A DNA stretch of 64,000 nt from the NCBI RefSeq assembly GCF_008710155.1, contig NZ_VYPZ01000004.1, forward strand, positions 240,903-304,902, given 5' to 3'. Made by a program: the position numbers and the translations under genes. This DNA is from Sphingobium limneticum (GTDB lineage: Bacteria; Pseudomonadota; Alphaproteobacteria; Sphingomonadales; Sphingomonadaceae). Below are positions 9,171 to 21,218 of the stretch, in pieces. Positions within the stretch are counted from its first letter, which is position 1. The number at the start of each line of letters is the position of its first letter. The notes beneath the pieces are model-generated. The model did no database searches and was not told the DNA's origin. It was given only the letters and a program-made list of their open reading frames with translations.

Positions 9171-9838
9171 TGGCTGACGCAGTTCATATCCCCGATGAGG
9201 CCGAAACCCGTGCGCGCTGGGGCGCGTTCGAGTGGACCGCCGACAATGCCGAACAGGCCAAGAAGGTCATCGCGCGCTACCCCGCCGGTCGCCAGCAGTC
9301 GGCGGTGATGCCGCTGCTCGATCTGGCCCAGCGTCAGGTCGGTGCGGAAACGCAGACCAATGGCTGGCTGCCCGTGCCGGTGATGGAATATATCGGGCGT
9401 CAGCTCGATATGCCGTACATGCGCGTGTATGAAGTCGCGACCTTCTACACCATGTACAACCTCGCGCCGGTCGGCCGCTATCATGTGCAGGTATGCGGCA
9501 CGACGCCGTGCATGCTGCGCGGTTCGGACGACGTCTTTTCGGCGTGCAAGAACAAGGGGCTGGTCAAGGGCGGTACGACCCCCGACGGCCTGTTCACGCT
9601 GACCGAAGTCGAATGCTTGGGCGCCTGCGCCAACGCGCCGATGGTTCAGATCAACGATGATAATTTCGAAGATCTGACCTATGACAGCATGAGTGCGATC
9701 CTGGAGACGCTGGCCACGGGTGGTCAGCCCAAGATCGGCCCACAGATCGACCGTCAGACGAGCGCGCCCGAAGGTGGCCCGACCACGCTGAAGGACATGG
9801 TCACGGAAAATCACGACTATCGGGGGGATTGGGCATGA
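9170..9838 (+). CDS. nuoE: NADH-quinone oxidoreductase subunit E
   Basis: A 222-residue thioredoxin-fold subunit of the NADH-oxidising module that binds the [2Fe-2S] cluster N1a. The four cysteine ligands lie in [11 protein letters not shown] and [10 protein letters not shown]. The N-terminal helical part contains [20 protein letters not shown]. About 45 residues follow the cluster domain, a common extension in alphaproteobacteria. It overlaps nuoF by ATGA. Confidence 0.95.
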   Translation: MADAVHIPDEAETRARWGAFEWTADNAEQAKKVIARYPAGRQQSAVMPLLDLAQRQVGAETQTNGWLPVPVMEYIGRQLDMPYMRVYEVATFYTMYNLAPVGRYHVQVCGTTPCMLRGSDDVFSACKNKGLVKGGTTPDGLFTLTEVECLGACANAPMVQINDDNFEDLTYDSMSAILETLATGGQPKIGPQIDRQTSAPEGGPTTLKDMVTENHDYRGDWA

Positions 9839-11178
9839 CCGACGCACCCGCACCAGCGGCGCCGCCGCCCTTCGTCGGCCCGCTGACCGACAAGGACCGG
9901 ATCTTCACCAACGTTCACGGTTTCCAGGATTGGGGCGTGGACGCCGCGATGAAGCGTGGCGATTGGGATAATACCAAGAAGCTGATGGAAATCGGCCAGG
10001 ATGGTATCATCGACATCATGAAGGCGTCGAATCTGCGCGGCCGTGGTGGCGCTGGCTTCCCGACCGGCCTGAAATGGTCGTTTATGCCCAAGGAAAGCAA
10101 GGACGGCCGTCCCAGCTTCCTGGTCATCAACGCCGACGAATCCGAACCGGGTTCGTGCAAGGACCGCGAAATCATCCGCCACGATCCGCACAAGCTGATC
10201 GAAGGCGCGCTGATCGCCGGTTTCGCGATGCGCGCGCGCGCCGCCTACATCTACATTCGTGGCGAGTTCATCTACGAAGCGAAGGTTCTCTTCGCTGCCG
10301 TCGAACAGGCCTATGAAAAGGGCTTCATCGGCAAGAATGCTTGCGGGTCGGGCTATGATTTCGACGTCTTCGTCCATCGTGGCGCGGGCGCCTATATCTG
10401 CGGCGAGGAAACCGCGCAGATCGAAAGCATCGAGGGCAAGAAGGGGCAGCCCCGCTTGAAGCCGCCGTTCCCGGCGGGTGCGGGACTCTATGGTTGCCCG
10501 ACGACCGTCAACAATGTGGAATCGATCGCGGTCAGCCCGACGATCCTGCGGCGCGGTGCGGCCTGGTTCAACGGCTTTGGCCGTGAGAACAACCGCGGTA
10601 CCAAGCTGTTCCAGATCAGCGGCCATGTGAACAAGCCCTGCGTCGTCGAAGAATCGATGTCGATCCCGTTCCGCGAACTGATCGAACGTCATTGCGGCGG
10701 CATCCGGGGCGGTTGGGACAATCTGCTGGCGGTCATCCCCGGCGGGTCGTCGGTCCCCTTGGTTCCTGCGAAGGAAATCATGGACGCGCCGATGGATTTC
10801 GACGGGCTGCGTGCGCTCGGCTCCGGCCTTGGCACCGCCGCCGTTATCGTCATGGACAAGTCGACCGACATCGTTCGCGCCATTTCGCGTCTCTCCTACT
10901 TCTATAAGCATGAGAGCTGCGGCCAGTGTACGCCGTGCCGCGAAGGCACGGGCTGGATGTGGCGCGTGATGGAGCGTCTGCGCACCGGCGACGCCGACCA
11001 GAGCGAAATCGACATGCTGTTCCAGGTGACCAAGCAGGTCGAAGGCCACACCATCTGCGCGCTTGGCGACGCGGCGGCATGGCCGATCCAGGGGCTGATC
11101 CGGCACTTCCGTCCGGAAATCGAGCGTCGGATCAATGAGAACAAGGGTAGTGCCCCCGTCATGGAGGCAGCGGAGTAA
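9835..11178 (+). CDS. nuoF: NADH-quinone oxidoreductase subunit F
   Basis: The 447-residue 51-kDa-type subunit that binds NADH, FMN and one [4Fe-4S] cluster (N3). The nucleotide-binding [18 protein letters not shown], the flavin-site [14 protein letters not shown] and [12 protein letters not shown], and the cluster motif [12 protein letters not shown] with a later Cys in [12 protein letters not shown] are all visible. The ATG at 9835, preceded by a G-run, was preferred over the in-frame TTG at 9829. Confidence 0.95.
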   Translation: MTDAPAPAAPPPFVGPLTDKDRIFTNVHGFQDWGVDAAMKRGDWDNTKKLMEIGQDGIIDIMKASNLRGRGGAGFPTGLKWSFMPKESKDGRPSFLVINADESEPGSCKDREIIRHDPHKLIEGALIAGFAMRARAAYIYIRGEFIYEAKVLFAAVEQAYEKGFIGKNACGSGYDFDVFVHRGAGAYICGEETAQIESIEGKKGQPRLKPPFPAGAGLYGCPTTVNNVESIAVSPTILRRGAAWFNGFGRENNRGTKLFQISGHVNKPCVVEESMSIPFRELIERHCGGIRGGWDNLLAVIPGGSSVPLVPAKEIMDAPMDFDGLRALGSGLGTAAVIVMDKSTDIVRAISRLSYFYKHESCGQCTPCREGTGWMWRVMERLRTGDADQSEIDMLFQVTKQVEGHTICALGDAAAWPIQGLIRHFRPEIERRINENKGSAPVMEAAE

Positions 11179-11180
11179 CC

Positions 11181-13187
11181 ATGCCGAAGGTCAAAGTAGA
11201 CGGCGTAGAACTGGAAGTCCCGGCCGGGGCGACCGTTCTTCAGGCTTGCGAGCAGGCGGGGAAGGAAATCCCTCGTTTCTGCTATCATGAGCGCCTTTCC
11301 ATCGCGGGCAATTGCCGCATGTGCCTGGTCGAGGTGAAGCCCGGACCGCCCAAGCCGCAGGCGTCCTGCGCGCTTCCGGCGACCGAAGGTCAGGAAATCC
11401 GCACCGACAGCGAAATGGTCAAGAAGGCCCGCGAAGGGGTGATGGAGTTTCTGCTCATCAACCACCCGCTCGATTGCCCGATCTGCGATCAGGGCGGCGA
11501 GTGCGATCTTCAGGACCAGTCGGTCGCTTATGGCCGTGGCGCGTCGCGCTATGACGAAAACAAGCGCGCCGTGACCGAGAAGAACATGGGTCCGATCGTC
11601 AAGACGGTCATGACCCGCTGCATCCAGTGCACCCGTTGCGTGCGTTTTGCGGAGGAAGTCGCGGGCGTGCCGGAAATCGGCGCCATCTATCGCGGCGAGA
11701 ATATGCAGATCACCACCTATCTCGAACATGCCGCCAAGAGCGAGTTGTCGGGCAATGTGGTCGATCTCTGCCCGGTCGGTGCGCTCACCGCCAAGCCCTA
11801 CGCCTTCGAGGCGCGTCCGTGGGAGCTCAAGAAGACCCATGCGATCGACGTTATGGATGCGCTGGGCACCAATATCCGCCTCGACAGCCGTGGTCGTCAG
11901 GTGCTGCGCGCCGTGCCGCGCATCAATGATGACGTGAACGAGGAATGGGCAAGCGACAAGACCCGGCATAATGTCGACGGTCTGGTCCGCAAGCGCCTCG
12001 ACAAGCCTTATGTCCGCAAGGACGGCAAGCTGGTGCCTGCGACCTGGGCGGAAGCCTTTGCCGCCGTCGCAGCGGTCCAGCATGGTGGCAGCGTGGCTGC
12101 GATCGCGGGCGACCTGCTCGATTGCGAAACCATGTTCGCGGGCAAGGCGCTGGTCGAAAAGCTGGGCGGTTCGCTGCTCGAAGGTCGTCAGACCGGCCTT
12201 TCCTACGATGTGTCGAGCCTGTCTTCGGTGGTGTTCAACACGCCGCTCGCCGACCTTGAAACCGCTGACGTCATCCTGCTGGTCGGCACCAACCTGCGCT
12301 GGGAAGCGCCGCTGGTGAACACCCGCATCCGCAAGGCGATCAAGAAGGGCGCGAAGATTTTCGCGGTCGGGCCGGAAGTCGATCTGACCTACAAGGTCGA
12401 ATGGCTGGGTAATGATGCCTCGCTGCTGGCGAAGCTCCCCGAAGCCGTGCTGGAAGCGTTCAAGGGTGCGGCCCGTCCGGCGATGATCGTCGGCGGCGGC
12501 GTGCTGGCCAAGGACGGCGCGCATGGTGACACGCTGGCGCTGGTCGAGACGCTGGGCCTCGTGAAGGATGGCTGGAACGGCTATAACGTCCTGCACTTCG
12601 CGGCGGCTCGCATGGGCGGCCTGATGCTCGGTTACGCGACCAAGGGTGGCATCAAGGCGGTGGCGCAGGCCGCGCCGAAGCTGCTGATCTCGCTGGGTGC
12701 GGACGAAGTCGATTATGCGGCGTTCGAAAACAGCTTCAAACTCTATGTCGGCCATCATGGCGACAAGGGCGCGCATGCGGCGGACGTGATCCTGCCGGGC
12801 GCAAGCTATGCCGAAAAGGCGGGCACCTACGTCAATCTGGAAGGCCGCGTGCAATTCGGTGAAAAGGCCGTGTTCGCGCCGGGCGATGCCCGCGAGGACT
12901 GGTCGATCCTGCGTGCGCTTTCCGAAGCGCTGGGCGCCAAGCTGCCGTTCGACAGCTTCGAACAGCTGCGCGCCGAAATGGTGAAGGCGGTTCCGGCGCT
13001 GGGCGTCGAGGGTCTGGCCGATTATGGTTGGTCCGTCCCGTCGCTGCCGACCGGTGCGACCGGTGAGTTCGGTTCGCCGATCAAGGATTTCTACCTCACC
13101 AACGCCATCTGCCGTGCCAGCCCGACGATGCAGCAATGCTCGGCCGAGCTGATCCATGGCGTTGAGTATGCGGAGGCCGCAGAGTGA
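11181..13187 (+). CDS. nuoG: NADH-quinone oxidoreductase subunit G
   Basis: The 668-residue 75-kDa-type subunit carrying several iron-sulfur clusters. The N-terminal ferredoxin-like domain has [15 protein letters not shown]. The His/Cys motif [17 protein letters not shown] comes next, then [10 protein letters not shown] for a [4Fe-4S] cluster. The C-terminal half is a molybdopterin-oxidoreductase-like fold without cofactor, including [20 protein letters not shown]. It sits two bases after nuoF and overlaps nuoH. Confidence 0.95.
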   Translation: MPKVKVDGVELEVPAGATVLQACEQAGKEIPRFCYHERLSIAGNCRMCLVEVKPGPPKPQASCALPATEGQEIRTDSEMVKKAREGVMEFLLINHPLDCPICDQGGECDLQDQSVAYGRGASRYDENKRAVTEKNMGPIVKTVMTRCIQCTRCVRFAEEVAGVPEIGAIYRGENMQITTYLEHAAKSELSGNVVDLCPVGALTAKPYAFEARPWELKKTHAIDVMDALGTNIRLDSRGRQVLRAVPRINDDVNEEWASDKTRHNVDGLVRKRLDKPYVRKDGKLVPATWAEAFAAVAAVQHGGSVAAIAGDLLDCETMFAGKALVEKLGGSLLEGRQTGLSYDVSSLSSVVFNTPLADLETADVILLVGTNLRWEAPLVNTRIRKAIKKGAKIFAVGPEVDLTYKVEWLGNDASLLAKLPEAVLEAFKGAARPAMIVGGGVLAKDGAHGDTLALVETLGLVKDGWNGYNVLHFAAARMGGLMLGYATKGGIKAVAQAAPKLLISLGADEVDYAAFENSFKLYVGHHGDKGAHAADVILPGASYAEKAGTYVNLEGRVQFGEKAVFAPGDAREDWSILRALSEALGAKLPFDSFEQLRAEMVKAVPALGVEGLADYGWSVPSLPTGATGEFGSPIKDFYLTNAICRASPTMQQCSAELIHGVEYAEAAE

Positions 13188-14227
13188 CCGCTTTCTTCCA
13201 AGGCCTCGGCCTGCCTTTCGAGGGCGCCTGGCTGCTTTCCACCATCGTCGGCATCTTGGTCATTGCCCTGCCGCTGATGCTGGCCGTTGCCATGATCATT
13301 TACGCCGACCGCAAGATCTGGGCGGCGATGGCGCTGCGCCGTGGTCCCAACGTGGTTGGCCCGCTCGGTCTGCTTCAGTCCTTTGCGGACGGTTTGAAGG
13401 TCTTCCTTCAGGAAACCATCATTCCGTCAGCCGCGAACAAATCCCTGTTCCTGATCGCGCCGATCATCACCTTCACCGTGGCGTTGATCGCCTGGGCGGT
13501 GGTGCCCTTCGGCGTGGGCGTGGTGGTGTCGAACATCAATGTCGGCCTGCTCTACATTCTCGCCGTGTCGTCGCTGGGCGTTTACGGCGTGGTGCTGGCG
13601 GGCTGGGCGTCCAACTCCAAATATCCCTTCTATTCGGCGATCCGCGCTTCGGCGCAGATGATCAGCTATGAAGTCTCGATCGGCTTCATCCTGATTACGG
13701 TCGTCCTGTGGGCCGGCAGCTTCAACATCAGCGCGATCGTGGAAAGCCAGAAGGGCTATTACGGCTTCCTGAACGGCAACGGGTTCAACCCGCTGCTCTT
13801 CCCGATGGCGATCATGTTCCTGATTTCGGCCATGGCGGAAACGGCGCGCGCGCCGTTCGATCTGACCGAAGCGGAAAGCGAGCTGGTCGCGGGCTATCAG
13901 ACCGAATATTCGTCGATGGCCTTCGCCCTGTTCTGGCTTGGCGAATATGCGAACGTCATCCTGATGTGCGCGCTGAACGCGATCCTCTTCTGGGGTGGCT
14001 ATCTGCCGCCGTTCGATTGGGCGCCGCTCTATCTGGTGCCGGGTATCATCTGGTTCCTGGCCAAGATCCTCTTCTTCTTCTTCGTCTTCTCCTGGGTGAA
14101 GGCGACGGTGCCTCGCTACCGTTATGACCAGCTGATGCGGCTGGGTTGGAAAATCTTCCTGCCGACCTCGCTTCTGTTCGTCTTCCTGGTTTCGGGCTTC
14201 CTCATGCTGACGAGGTATGGGGGATGA
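13184..14227 (+). CDS. nuoH: NADH-quinone oxidoreductase subunit H
   Basis: A 347-residue membrane subunit with about eight helices that joins the membrane arm to the quinone site. Signatures are [40 protein letters not shown] and [11 protein letters not shown]. The start is GTG at 13184, overlapping the nuoG stop. Its stop codon is overlapped by an extra, unrelated gene rather than directly by nuoI. Confidence 0.95.
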   Translation: MTAFFQGLGLPFEGAWLLSTIVGILVIALPLMLAVAMIIYADRKIWAAMALRRGPNVVGPLGLLQSFADGLKVFLQETIIPSAANKSLFLIAPIITFTVALIAWAVVPFGVGVVVSNINVGLLYILAVSSLGVYGVVLAGWASNSKYPFYSAIRASAQMISYEVSIGFILITVVLWAGSFNISAIVESQKGYYGFLNGNGFNPLLFPMAIMFLISAMAETARAPFDLTEAESELVAGYQTEYSSMAFALFWLGEYANVILMCALNAILFWGGYLPPFDWAPLYLVPGIIWFLAKILFFFFVFSWVKATVPRYRYDQLMRLGWKIFLPTSLLFVFLVSGFLMLTRYGG

Positions 14228-14712
14228 TGGCTACCGCTCTGCTTCTTCAAGCTGCTGTTCCCGTCGCTGCACCGCCGCTTTCGGCCAAGCAATTGACGAT
14301 GCCGATTGTGGACGCGACCTGCAGGATTTCTGATCCTGACGGGCACTATCATGATTTGAAAATCCGCCAGACAGGTGGGCGTGGATATGATGTGACGCGC
14401 AATGGCTCGACACACAGGGCACGCACCGACATAAAGCAGACCATTTTGCAGGACACTGCTAATGTGTTTGGCGGTTTCGATTTTCAGATTGGTCCCCGTG
14501 AAACTTGGCCCGGCGAGGTGAAGGCCTTCAAGCGGCCCGGTCAGACGTTGCAGATGCAGACATTCGGGACGGATCGCGACGAGAAGTATGCGATCCTGGT
14601 GCGCCGGAAATGGCCGAACTCCAATGTCGATCTGCTCGGTTATTGCGATGTGAAGAAAACGCCCCAGGCCCCGCTGAACGCGGCGGAGACGGAAGAGGCT
14701 ATCAGGCAATGA
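14224..14712 (+). CDS. Exported protein of unknown function embedded in the nuo operon
   Basis: A 162-residue product lying exactly between nuoH and nuoI. It overlaps the nuoH stop (ATGATGA) and is overlapped by the nuoI start (ATGA), so it is translationally coupled on both sides. The N-terminus is hydrophobic ([21 protein letters not shown]), consistent with a signal peptide or anchor. The mature part has two cysteines (DATCRISDP and LGYCDVK) and beta-rich segments. It matches none of the 14 core complex I subunits. Its bases look less GC-rich at third codon positions than its neighbours, which hints at a later insertion. A complex I accessory role is possible but only inferred from position. 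Confidence 0.8.
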   Translation: MMATALLLQAAVPVAAPPLSAKQLTMPIVDATCRISDPDGHYHDLKIRQTGGRGYDVTRNGSTHRARTDIKQTILQDTANVFGGFDFQIGPRETWPGEVKAFKRPGQTLQMQTFGTDRDEKYAILVRRKWPNSNVDLLGYCDVKKTPQAPLNAAETEEAIRQ

Positions 14713-15194
14713 GTATTGGTTACTACGTCAAGAGCTTCACCCTCTGGGAGTTCGTGAAGGCGCACTGGCTGACCTTGAAGTATTTCTTCAAGCCCAAGGC
14801 GACGATCAACTACCCGTACGAGAAGAACCCGATCTCGCCGCGTTTCCGTGGTGAACATGCGCTGCGCCGCTACCCCAATGGGGAAGAACGTTGCATCGCG
14901 TGCAAGCTGTGCGAGGCTATCTGTCCGGCGCAGGCGATCACCATCGAGGCGCAGCCGCGCGACGATGGCAGCCGCCGCACCACGCGCTACGACATCGACA
15001 TGACCAAGTGCATCTATTGCGGTTTCTGTCAGGAAGCCTGCCCGGTGGATGCGATCGTCGAGGGACCGAATTTCGAATTCGCGACCGAAACCCGCGAGGA
15101 GCTGATCTACGACAAGAACAAGCTCCTGGAAAACGGTGACAAGTGGGAGCGGGCGATTGCCGCAAACCTTGCCGCCGATGCACCCTATCGTTAA
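14709..15194 (+). CDS. nuoI: NADH-quinone oxidoreductase subunit I
   Basis: A 161-residue ferredoxin-like subunit holding two [4Fe-4S] clusters (N6a and N6b). The two motifs are [12 protein letters not shown] and [12 protein letters not shown], each followed by the family's helix. The N-terminus ([20 protein letters not shown]) is the amphipathic segment that docks on the membrane arm. The start at 14709 overlaps the stop of the preceding unknown gene. Confidence 0.95.
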   Translation: MSIGYYVKSFTLWEFVKAHWLTLKYFFKPKATINYPYEKNPISPRFRGEHALRRYPNGEERCIACKLCEAICPAQAITIEAQPRDDGSRRTTRYDIDMTKCIYCGFCQEACPVDAIVEGPNFEFATETREELIYDKNKLLENGDKWERAIAANLAADAPYR

Positions 15195-15223
15195 GCCGCC
15201 GGCATCAAGGGGAATATGATCCT

Positions 15224-15835
15224 GTGATCCACGTTATCGCCTTCTACCTGTTCGCCATTTTGGTGGTGAGCAGCGGCGCGCTCACGATATTGTCGCGCAA
15301 CCCGGTCCATTCGGTCCTCTGGCTGATCCTGGCCTTCTTCAACGCTGCCGGTCTGATGATCCTGCTCGGTGCCGAATTCATCGCGATGCTGCTTGTCATC
15401 GTCTATGTCGGCGCGGTCGCGGTGCTGTTCCTGTTCGTCGTCATGATGCTCGACATCGACTTCGCCGAACTGCGGGCCGGCTTCGTCGATTATCTGCCCT
15501 TCGGCCTGCTCATCGCGCTGGTACTGCTGGCGGAAATCATCTTGGGCATCGGCCTGTGGAGCGCTGGCCCGATCGAACTGGCGCAGCGTGCCGCTCCGGC
15601 GAACCCGGAACTGTCGAACATTCAGGCGATCGGCGGGCTGCTTTATACCCGCTACATCTTCCTGTTCGAAGCGGCGGGCATCGTGCTGCTGGTCGCCATG
15701 ATCGGCGCGATCGTCCTGACCCACCGCGCTCGCGGCGGCGTGAAGGGCCAGAATGTCGCCAAGCAGAACCGTCGCCGTCCGCAGGACGCGACGCGTAACA
15801 TCAATCAGCCCGTCGGGCAGGGGGTGGAGCTGTGA
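15224..15835 (+). CDS. nuoJ: NADH-quinone oxidoreductase subunit J
   Basis: A 203-residue membrane subunit with about five helices, of which [20 protein letters not shown] is the conserved third one. A basic cytoplasmic tail of about 30 residues follows the last helix. The start is GTG at 15224 with AAGGGGAA upstream. It overlaps nuoK by four bases. Confidence 0.93.
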   Translation: MIHVIAFYLFAILVVSSGALTILSRNPVHSVLWLILAFFNAAGLMILLGAEFIAMLLVIVYVGAVAVLFLFVVMMLDIDFAELRAGFVDYLPFGLLIALVLLAEIILGIGLWSAGPIELAQRAAPANPELSNIQAIGGLLYTRYIFLFEAAGIVLLVAMIGAIVLTHRARGGVKGQNVAKQNRRRPQDATRNINQPVGQGVEL

Positions 15836-16137
15836 TCGGCCTTCAACATTATATGGTGGTCAGCGCCATCCTCTTCGTGATGGGGGTGCTGGGCATCTTC
15901 ATCAACCGCAAGAATGTCATCATCATCCTGATGGCGATCGAGCTGATCCTCCTCAGCGTGAACATCAACCTCGTCGCCTTCAGCGCCTTCCTGGGCGATC
16001 TGGTGGGGCAGGTCTTCTCGATGTTCGTGCTGACCGTCGCGGCGGGTGAAGCGGCCATCGGCCTTGCCATCCTCGTTATTTACTTCCGTGGTCGCGGCAC
16101 CATCGCCGTCGACGATGTCAACCGGATGAAGGGCTGA
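15832..16137 (+). CDS. nuoK: NADH-quinone oxidoreductase subunit K
   Basis: A 101-residue antiporter-like (MnhC-type) membrane subunit with three helices. The conserved glutamates used in proton transfer lie in [18 protein letters not shown] and [11 protein letters not shown]. The start is GTG at 15832, overlapping the nuoJ stop. Length is standard. Confidence 0.95.
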   Translation: MIGLQHYMVVSAILFVMGVLGIFINRKNVIIILMAIELILLSVNINLVAFSAFLGDLVGQVFSMFVLTVAAGEAAIGLAILVIYFRGRGTIAVDDVNRMKG

Positions 16138-16147
16138 GCCTCCTGAC

Positions 16148-18235
16148 ATGATTCAGTATATCGTCCTTCTTCCGTTGCTGGCTGCTGCCATCGCCGGCCT
16201 TGGCAACAAGGCCCTTGGCAAACTGCCCGCAAAGATCGTCACCACCGGCGCGCTGTTCATCGCATGCGCGCTGAGCTGGGCGACCTTCATTCCCTTCCTG
16301 CTCGGCGAGGCGCAAGCGTCGGTGACGCCGCTATTTACCTGGATCGAAAGCGGCAGCTTCGATGCCCAGTGGGCGCTGCGGGTCGACACGATGACGGCGG
16401 TCATGCTGGTAGTCATCACCAGCGTGTCGAGCCTCGTCCACCTCTATAGCTGGGGCTATATGGACGAAGAGCCGGATCAGCCGCGCTTCTTCGCCTATCT
16501 CTCGCTCTTCACCTTCGCGATGCTGATGCTCGTGACCGCGAACAATCTGCTTCAGATGTTCTTCGGTTGGGAAGGCGTCGGCCTGGCGTCCTACCTGCTG
16601 ATCGGTTTCTGGTTCCGCAAGCCCAGTGCCAATGCGGCCGCGATCAAGGCGTTCGTCGTCAACCGCGTCGGCGACCTTGGCTTCATGATGGGCATTTTCG
16701 GCACCTATCTGGTGTTCAACACCATATCGATCCCGGAAATTCTGGAAGCCGCGCCTTCGATGGCCGGTTCGACCATCGGTTTCCTCGGCTATCGTTTCGA
16801 CACCATGACCGTCCTTTGCCTGCTGCTGTTCGTCGGCGCGATGGGCAAGTCGGCGCAGCTTGGCCTGCACACCTGGTTGCCGGACGCGATGGAAGGTCCG
16901 ACCCCTGTGTCGGCGCTGATCCACGCGGCCACGATGGTCACCGCCGGCGTGTTCATGGTTTGCCGCTTGTCGCCGATGTTCGAAACGTCGGAAACGGCGC
17001 TGACCGTCGTCACCTATGTCGGTGCCGCGACCTGTCTGTTCGCCGCGACCGTCGGTACGGTGCAGACCGATATCAAGCGCGTCATCGCCTATTCGACCTG
17101 TTCGCAGCTGGGCTATATGTTCTTTGCGGCCGGCGTCGGCGCCTATGGCGCGGCGATGTTCCACCTGTTCACGCACGCTTTCTTCAAGGCACTGCTGTTC
17201 CTGGGTGCCGGCTCGGTCATCCATGCGATGCACCATGAGCAGGACATGCGTTATTATGGCGGCCTGCGTAAGAGCATCCCGATCACCTTCTGGACGATGA
17301 CGTTGGGTACGCTCGCCATCACCGGCGTCGGCCTGCCGATCGTCGGCGTGGGCTTTGCCGGCTTCTATTCGAAGGACGGTATCCTCGAAGCGGCCTATGC
17401 GGCTGGCGGTGCGGGCACCGGTGCGTTCATCGTCGGCGTGTTCGCCGCGCTGCTGACCAGCTTCTACAGCTGGCGCCTGGTGTTCCTGACTTTCTTCGGC
17501 AAGCCACGCTGGACGCAGTCGGAACATATCCAGCATGCGCTGCATGACGCCCATGACCACGGCCATGACGATCATGCACACGACGATCACGGGCATGACG
17601 ATCATGCGGCGCACGCCCATGATGCCCATGGCCATGACGATCATCATGCGCATGATGCCGGCGATGGTACGGGTGGCTATCACCCGCATGAAAGCCCGCT
17701 GGTCATGCTGATCCCGCTGCTGGTGCTGAGCCTGGGCGCCGTCTTCGCAGGCTTCGTCTTCCACGATCAGTTCATCGGTCCGGAAGGCGGCATCGAATTC
17801 TGGAAGGGCGCGCTCGCGTTCGACAGCCACTTGATGCACGAAGCCCATGAAGTGCCGACCTGGGTCAAGTTCTCGCCGTTTACGGTGATGCTGACCGGTC
17901 TGGTCATTGCCTGGCTGAGCTACATCAAGAATACCGACTGGCCGCGCCGTTTCGTCGCGACCTTCGGTGGCCTCTACCAGTTCCTGCTGAACAAGTGGTA
18001 TTTTGACGAGCTGTACAACTTCCTGTTCGTCAAACCCGCCTTCGCCATCGGCCGCTTCTTCTGGAAGTTCGGTGACGTCGGCTTCATCGACCGCTTCGGC
18101 CCCAACGGGCTGGCTGCTCTGGTCGTGCAGGGCAACAAGATCACCCGTCGGCTTCAGTCCGGCTACCTCTACACCTACGCGCTGGTGATGCTCATCGGGC
18201 TCGCCGCGGCAGCAACCTGGGCGATGACACGATAA
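16148..18235 (+). CDS. nuoL: NADH-quinone oxidoreductase subunit L with His-rich loop
   Basis: A 695-residue antiporter-like subunit at the far end of the membrane arm, with the long lateral helix. Family signatures include [54 protein letters not shown] and [18 protein letters not shown]. Between about residues 461 and 514 a loop is made almost entirely of His, Asp, Ala and Gly, with repeated HDDHAHD-type units. It looks like a metal-binding or pH-sensitive insertion between transmembrane helices and is not part of the conserved fold. Confidence 0.95.
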   Translation: MIQYIVLLPLLAAAIAGLGNKALGKLPAKIVTTGALFIACALSWATFIPFLLGEAQASVTPLFTWIESGSFDAQWALRVDTMTAVMLVVITSVSSLVHLYSWGYMDEEPDQPRFFAYLSLFTFAMLMLVTANNLLQMFFGWEGVGLASYLLIGFWFRKPSANAAAIKAFVVNRVGDLGFMMGIFGTYLVFNTISIPEILEAAPSMAGSTIGFLGYRFDTMTVLCLLLFVGAMGKSAQLGLHTWLPDAMEGPTPVSALIHAATMVTAGVFMVCRLSPMFETSETALTVVTYVGAATCLFAATVGTVQTDIKRVIAYSTCSQLGYMFFAAGVGAYGAAMFHLFTHAFFKALLFLGAGSVIHAMHHEQDMRYYGGLRKSIPITFWTMTLGTLAITGVGLPIVGVGFAGFYSKDGILEAAYAAGGAGTGAFIVGVFAALLTSFYSWRLVFLTFFGKPRWTQSEHIQHALHDAHDHGHDDHAHDDHGHDDHAAHAHDAHGHDDHHAHDAGDGTGGYHPHESPLVMLIPLLVLSLGAVFAGFVFHDQFIGPEGGIEFWKGALAFDSHLMHEAHEVPTWVKFSPFTVMLTGLVIAWLSYIKNTDWPRRFVATFGGLYQFLLNKWYFDELYNFLFVKPAFAIGRFFWKFGDVGFIDRFGPNGLAALVVQGNKITRRLQSGYLYTYALVMLIGLAAAATWAMTR

Positions 18236-19782
18236 TGGACGGCTTCCCCATCCTTTCCCTGATGATGGCAGTGCCGATGGCCGGGGCCATCGCCTGCCTG
18301 TTCGCGGGCGCCAATAATGCGCGCTGGATCGCGTTGATCGCGACGCTGGTCGATTTCGTCTTGGGCATCGTCCTGTGGATGAATTTCGACCAGGGCGGGC
18401 TGCAATGGCAGTTCCAGGAATATGCGCCGATCTTCGGTCGTTTCGCCTGGGCGCTGGGTATCGACGGTATCGCCCTGATGCTGATCGCGCTGACCGTGTT
18501 CCTGATGCCGATCTGCATCGGTGCCAGCTGGAACGCGATCAACAAGCGTGTCGGCGAATATATGGCGGCCTTCCTGTTCATGGAGGTGCTGATGATCGGC
18601 GTCTTCACGGCGCAGGATCTCTACCTCTTCTATATCATGTTCGAAGCCGGCCTGATCCCGATGTATCTGATCATCGGTATCTGGGGTGGCGCGGATCGTA
18701 TCTACGCTTCGTACAAATTCTTCCTCTACACGCTGTTCGGCTCGGTTCTGATGCTGATCGCGATGATGTGGATGGTGCATGAAGCCGGTTCGACCGAAAT
18801 TCCGGTCCTGATGGCCTATAATTTCGATCCGCATGTCCAGACCTGGCTGTTCCTGGCCTTCTTCGCCAGCTTCGCGGTGAAGATGCCGATGTGGCCGGTC
18901 CACACCTGGCTGCCCGACGCACACGTTCAGGCGCCGACTGCTGGTTCGGTCATTCTGGCCGGCGTGCTGCTGAAGATGGGGGGCTACGGCTTCATCCGCT
19001 TCTCGCTGCCGATGTTCCCGGAAGCCTCGGCGCAGCTTGCGCCGCTGGTCTGGGGCCTGTCGATGGTCGCGGTGGTGTACACCTCGCTCGTCGCGCTGGT
19101 TCAGTCGGACATGAAGAAGCTGATCGCTTATTCGTCGGTCGCGCATATGGCGATCGTCACCATCGGCCTGTTCGCCTTCAACCAGGCGGGTATCGAAGGT
19201 GCGATGATGGTCATGCTGGGCCATGGTCTGGTCGCTGGCGCTTTGTTCCTGTGCGTGGGCGTGGTCTATGATCGCCTGCATACCCGCGAGATCAACCGCT
19301 ATGGTGGCCTCAGCATCAACATGCCGCGCTATGCCGTGCTGTTCCTGTTCTTCACCATGGCATCGGTCGGCCTGCCGGGCACGTCCAACTTCGTCGGTGA
19401 ATTCCTGTCGCTGATGGGCGTTTATCAGGCATCGAGCTGGGTCGCCCTGGTCTGCACCACGGGCATCATTCTAGGCGCAGCCTATATGCTCTACCTCTAT
19501 CGCCGCATCTGCTACGGCGATCAGGTAAACGCCGATGCTGCGGCCATGCCCGACCTGTCGATCCGGGAATTCTGGTTGATGGCGCCGATCGCAGCCGTTG
19601 TGCTGTGGATGGGTGTCTATCCGGAAAGCTTCCTGGCCCCGATGCGGTCCGACATCCAAGCGCTTGAAGCGCGTCTCGCCCCTGCGGCTCCCGCAGGAGA
19701 TTCCAAGATCAAGATGGGTGCGCCCAAGCCTAAAAGTGAGGGCCACCATGAAGAAGCATCCGCGCACGGGGAGGCGCACTGA
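18235..19782 (+). CDS. nuoM: NADH-quinone oxidoreductase subunit M
   Basis: A 515-residue antiporter-like proton-pumping subunit. Signatures are [60 protein letters not shown] and [14 protein letters not shown], with the key Glu and Lys of the channel. A short hydrophilic His/Glu-containing tail ends the protein. It overlaps nuoL and nuoN by one base each. Confidence 0.95.
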   Translation: MDGFPILSLMMAVPMAGAIACLFAGANNARWIALIATLVDFVLGIVLWMNFDQGGLQWQFQEYAPIFGRFAWALGIDGIALMLIALTVFLMPICIGASWNAINKRVGEYMAAFLFMEVLMIGVFTAQDLYLFYIMFEAGLIPMYLIIGIWGGADRIYASYKFFLYTLFGSVLMLIAMMWMVHEAGSTEIPVLMAYNFDPHVQTWLFLAFFASFAVKMPMWPVHTWLPDAHVQAPTAGSVILAGVLLKMGGYGFIRFSLPMFPEASAQLAPLVWGLSMVAVVYTSLVALVQSDMKKLIAYSSVAHMAIVTIGLFAFNQAGIEGAMMVMLGHGLVAGALFLCVGVVYDRLHTREINRYGGLSINMPRYAVLFLFFTMASVGLPGTSNFVGEFLSLMGVYQASSWVALVCTTGIILGAAYMLYLYRRICYGDQVNADAAAMPDLSIREFWLMAPIAAVVLWMGVYPESFLAPMRSDIQALEARLAPAAPAGDSKIKMGAPKPKSEGHHEEASAHGEAH

Positions 19783-21218
19783 TGATTGACTCCGCTTCCC
19801 TTCTGGCGGTCGTGCCGGAACTCATCCTGACGGTGGGTGGCCTGGCGCTGATGCTGGTCGCGGCCTTTGGCGGCGACGGCTCGGCCCGGATCGTCAACTG
19901 GCTGTCGGTCATCGTGCTGGCGATCGCAGGCGTTTCGCTGTCCTGCTCTCTGGCCCACGGTCCTAACGCCTTCGATGGTCTGTATCGCGCAGACGCCTTT
20001 TCCGCCTTTGCCAAGGCGCTGATCTATGGCGCGGCGGCGGCGGCTATCCTGCTGGCTCCACGCTTCTTCTCGGTCGGCGGCAATCCCCGCCCCGAATATC
20101 CGGTACTGATCCTGTTCGCTGCCATCGGCATGGGTATGATGGTGTCGGCGGGCGACATGCTGACGCTCTATGTCGGCCTGGAAATGAACAGCCTTGCCTC
20201 ATACGTGCTGGCCAGCTTCATGCGCCAGGACGTGCGTTCCTCCGAAGCGGGCCTGAAATATTTCGTGCTCGGTTCGCTGGCGAGCGGCATCCTGCTCTAC
20301 GGGATCTCGCTGCTGTACGGCTTCACCGGTAGCACCGCATTCGATGGTATCTCTGTGGCCTTGGGCGACGGCGTGTCGAAGGGCGAGCTGTTCGGTCTGG
20401 TCTTCGTGCTGGCAGGGCTCGCGTTCAAGATCAGCGCCGTGCCGTTCCATATGTGGACGCCTGACGTCTATGAAGGTGCGCCGACCCCGGTCACCACCTT
20501 CTTCGCCAGCGCGCCCAAGGTCGCGGCCATCGGCCTGACCGTCCGCGTGGCGATCGAGGCGCTGGGTCCGGCCGGTCTGGACTGGCAGCAGATCGTGATC
20601 TTCGTCGCGCTCGCGTCCATCCTGTTCGGCGCCGTTGCCGCCATCGGTCAGACGAACATCAAGCGCCTGATGGCCTATTCGTCGATCAACAATGTCGGCT
20701 TCGCGCTGATCGGCTTGGCTGCGGGTACGCCCGCCGGTGCGGCCGCGACGATGAGCTACATGGCGATCTACGTCATCATGACCATCGGCGGTTTCGCATG
20801 CATTCTGCAATTGCGCGATGCGGACGGCAAGCCGGTCGAAGAGATCGCCAAGCTGGCCGGCCTGTCGCAGTCGCGCAAGGGGCTGGCGGCCGCGCTCGCC
20901 ATCTTCATGTTCTCCATGGCTGGCATCCCGCCGCTCTTCGGCTTCTGGGCGAAGTTCCTGGTGTTCGATGCGGCGGTGGCGTCCGGCCTGACGGCGCTGG
21001 CGGCCTTCGGTATCGCCATGTCGGTGATCGGTGCCTTCTATTATCTCAAGATCATCAAGACGATGTATTTCGACGAGCCGGTCGCCACCTATGAGGCGAA
21101 GGGTGGCCCGGTCGAGAACATCATCCTGACGGCCTGTGCCGTGGTGATCGTTCTGGGTTACCTGCTCAACCCCATGCTGGATCAGGCGAGCGCTGCCGCG
21201 GCGGCGTCGCTCTTCTGA
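19782..21218 (+). CDS. nuoN: NADH-quinone oxidoreductase subunit N
   Basis: A 478-residue antiporter-like subunit, the last core subunit of complex I. Signatures are LYVGLEMNSLASYVLASF, AFKISAVPFHMWTPDVYEGAPTP, TFFASAPKVAAIGL and NIKRLMAYSSINNVGFAL. Its stop TGA is overlapped by a CTG that probably initiates birA. Confidence 0.95.
   Translation: MIDSASLLAVVPELILTVGGLALMLVAAFGGDGSARIVNWLSVIVLAIAGVSLSCSLAHGPNAFDGLYRADAFSAFAKALIYGAAAAAILLAPRFFSVGGNPRPEYPVLILFAAIGMGMMVSAGDMLTLYVGLEMNSLASYVLASFMRQDVRSSEAGLKYFVLGSLASGILLYGISLLYGFTGSTAFDGISVALGDGVSKGELFGLVFVLAGLAFKISAVPFHMWTPDVYEGAPTPVTTFFASAPKVAAIGLTVRVAIEALGPAGLDWQQIVIFVALASILFGAVAAIGQTNIKRLMAYSSINNVGFALIGLAAGTPAGAAATMSYMAIYVIMTIGGFACILQLRDADGKPVEEIAKLAGLSQSRKGLAAALAIFMFSMAGIPPLFGFWAKFLVFDAAVASGLTALAAFGIAMSVIGAFYYLKIIKTMYFDEPVATYEAKGGPVENIILTACAVVIVLGYLLNPMLDQASAAAAASLF

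Noticed and set aside
10902..13157. 751-codon open frame on the minus strand opposite nuoF/nuoG
   Set aside because: It is antisense to clearly recognisable complex I genes and has no domain; long antisense frames are expected at this GC content.
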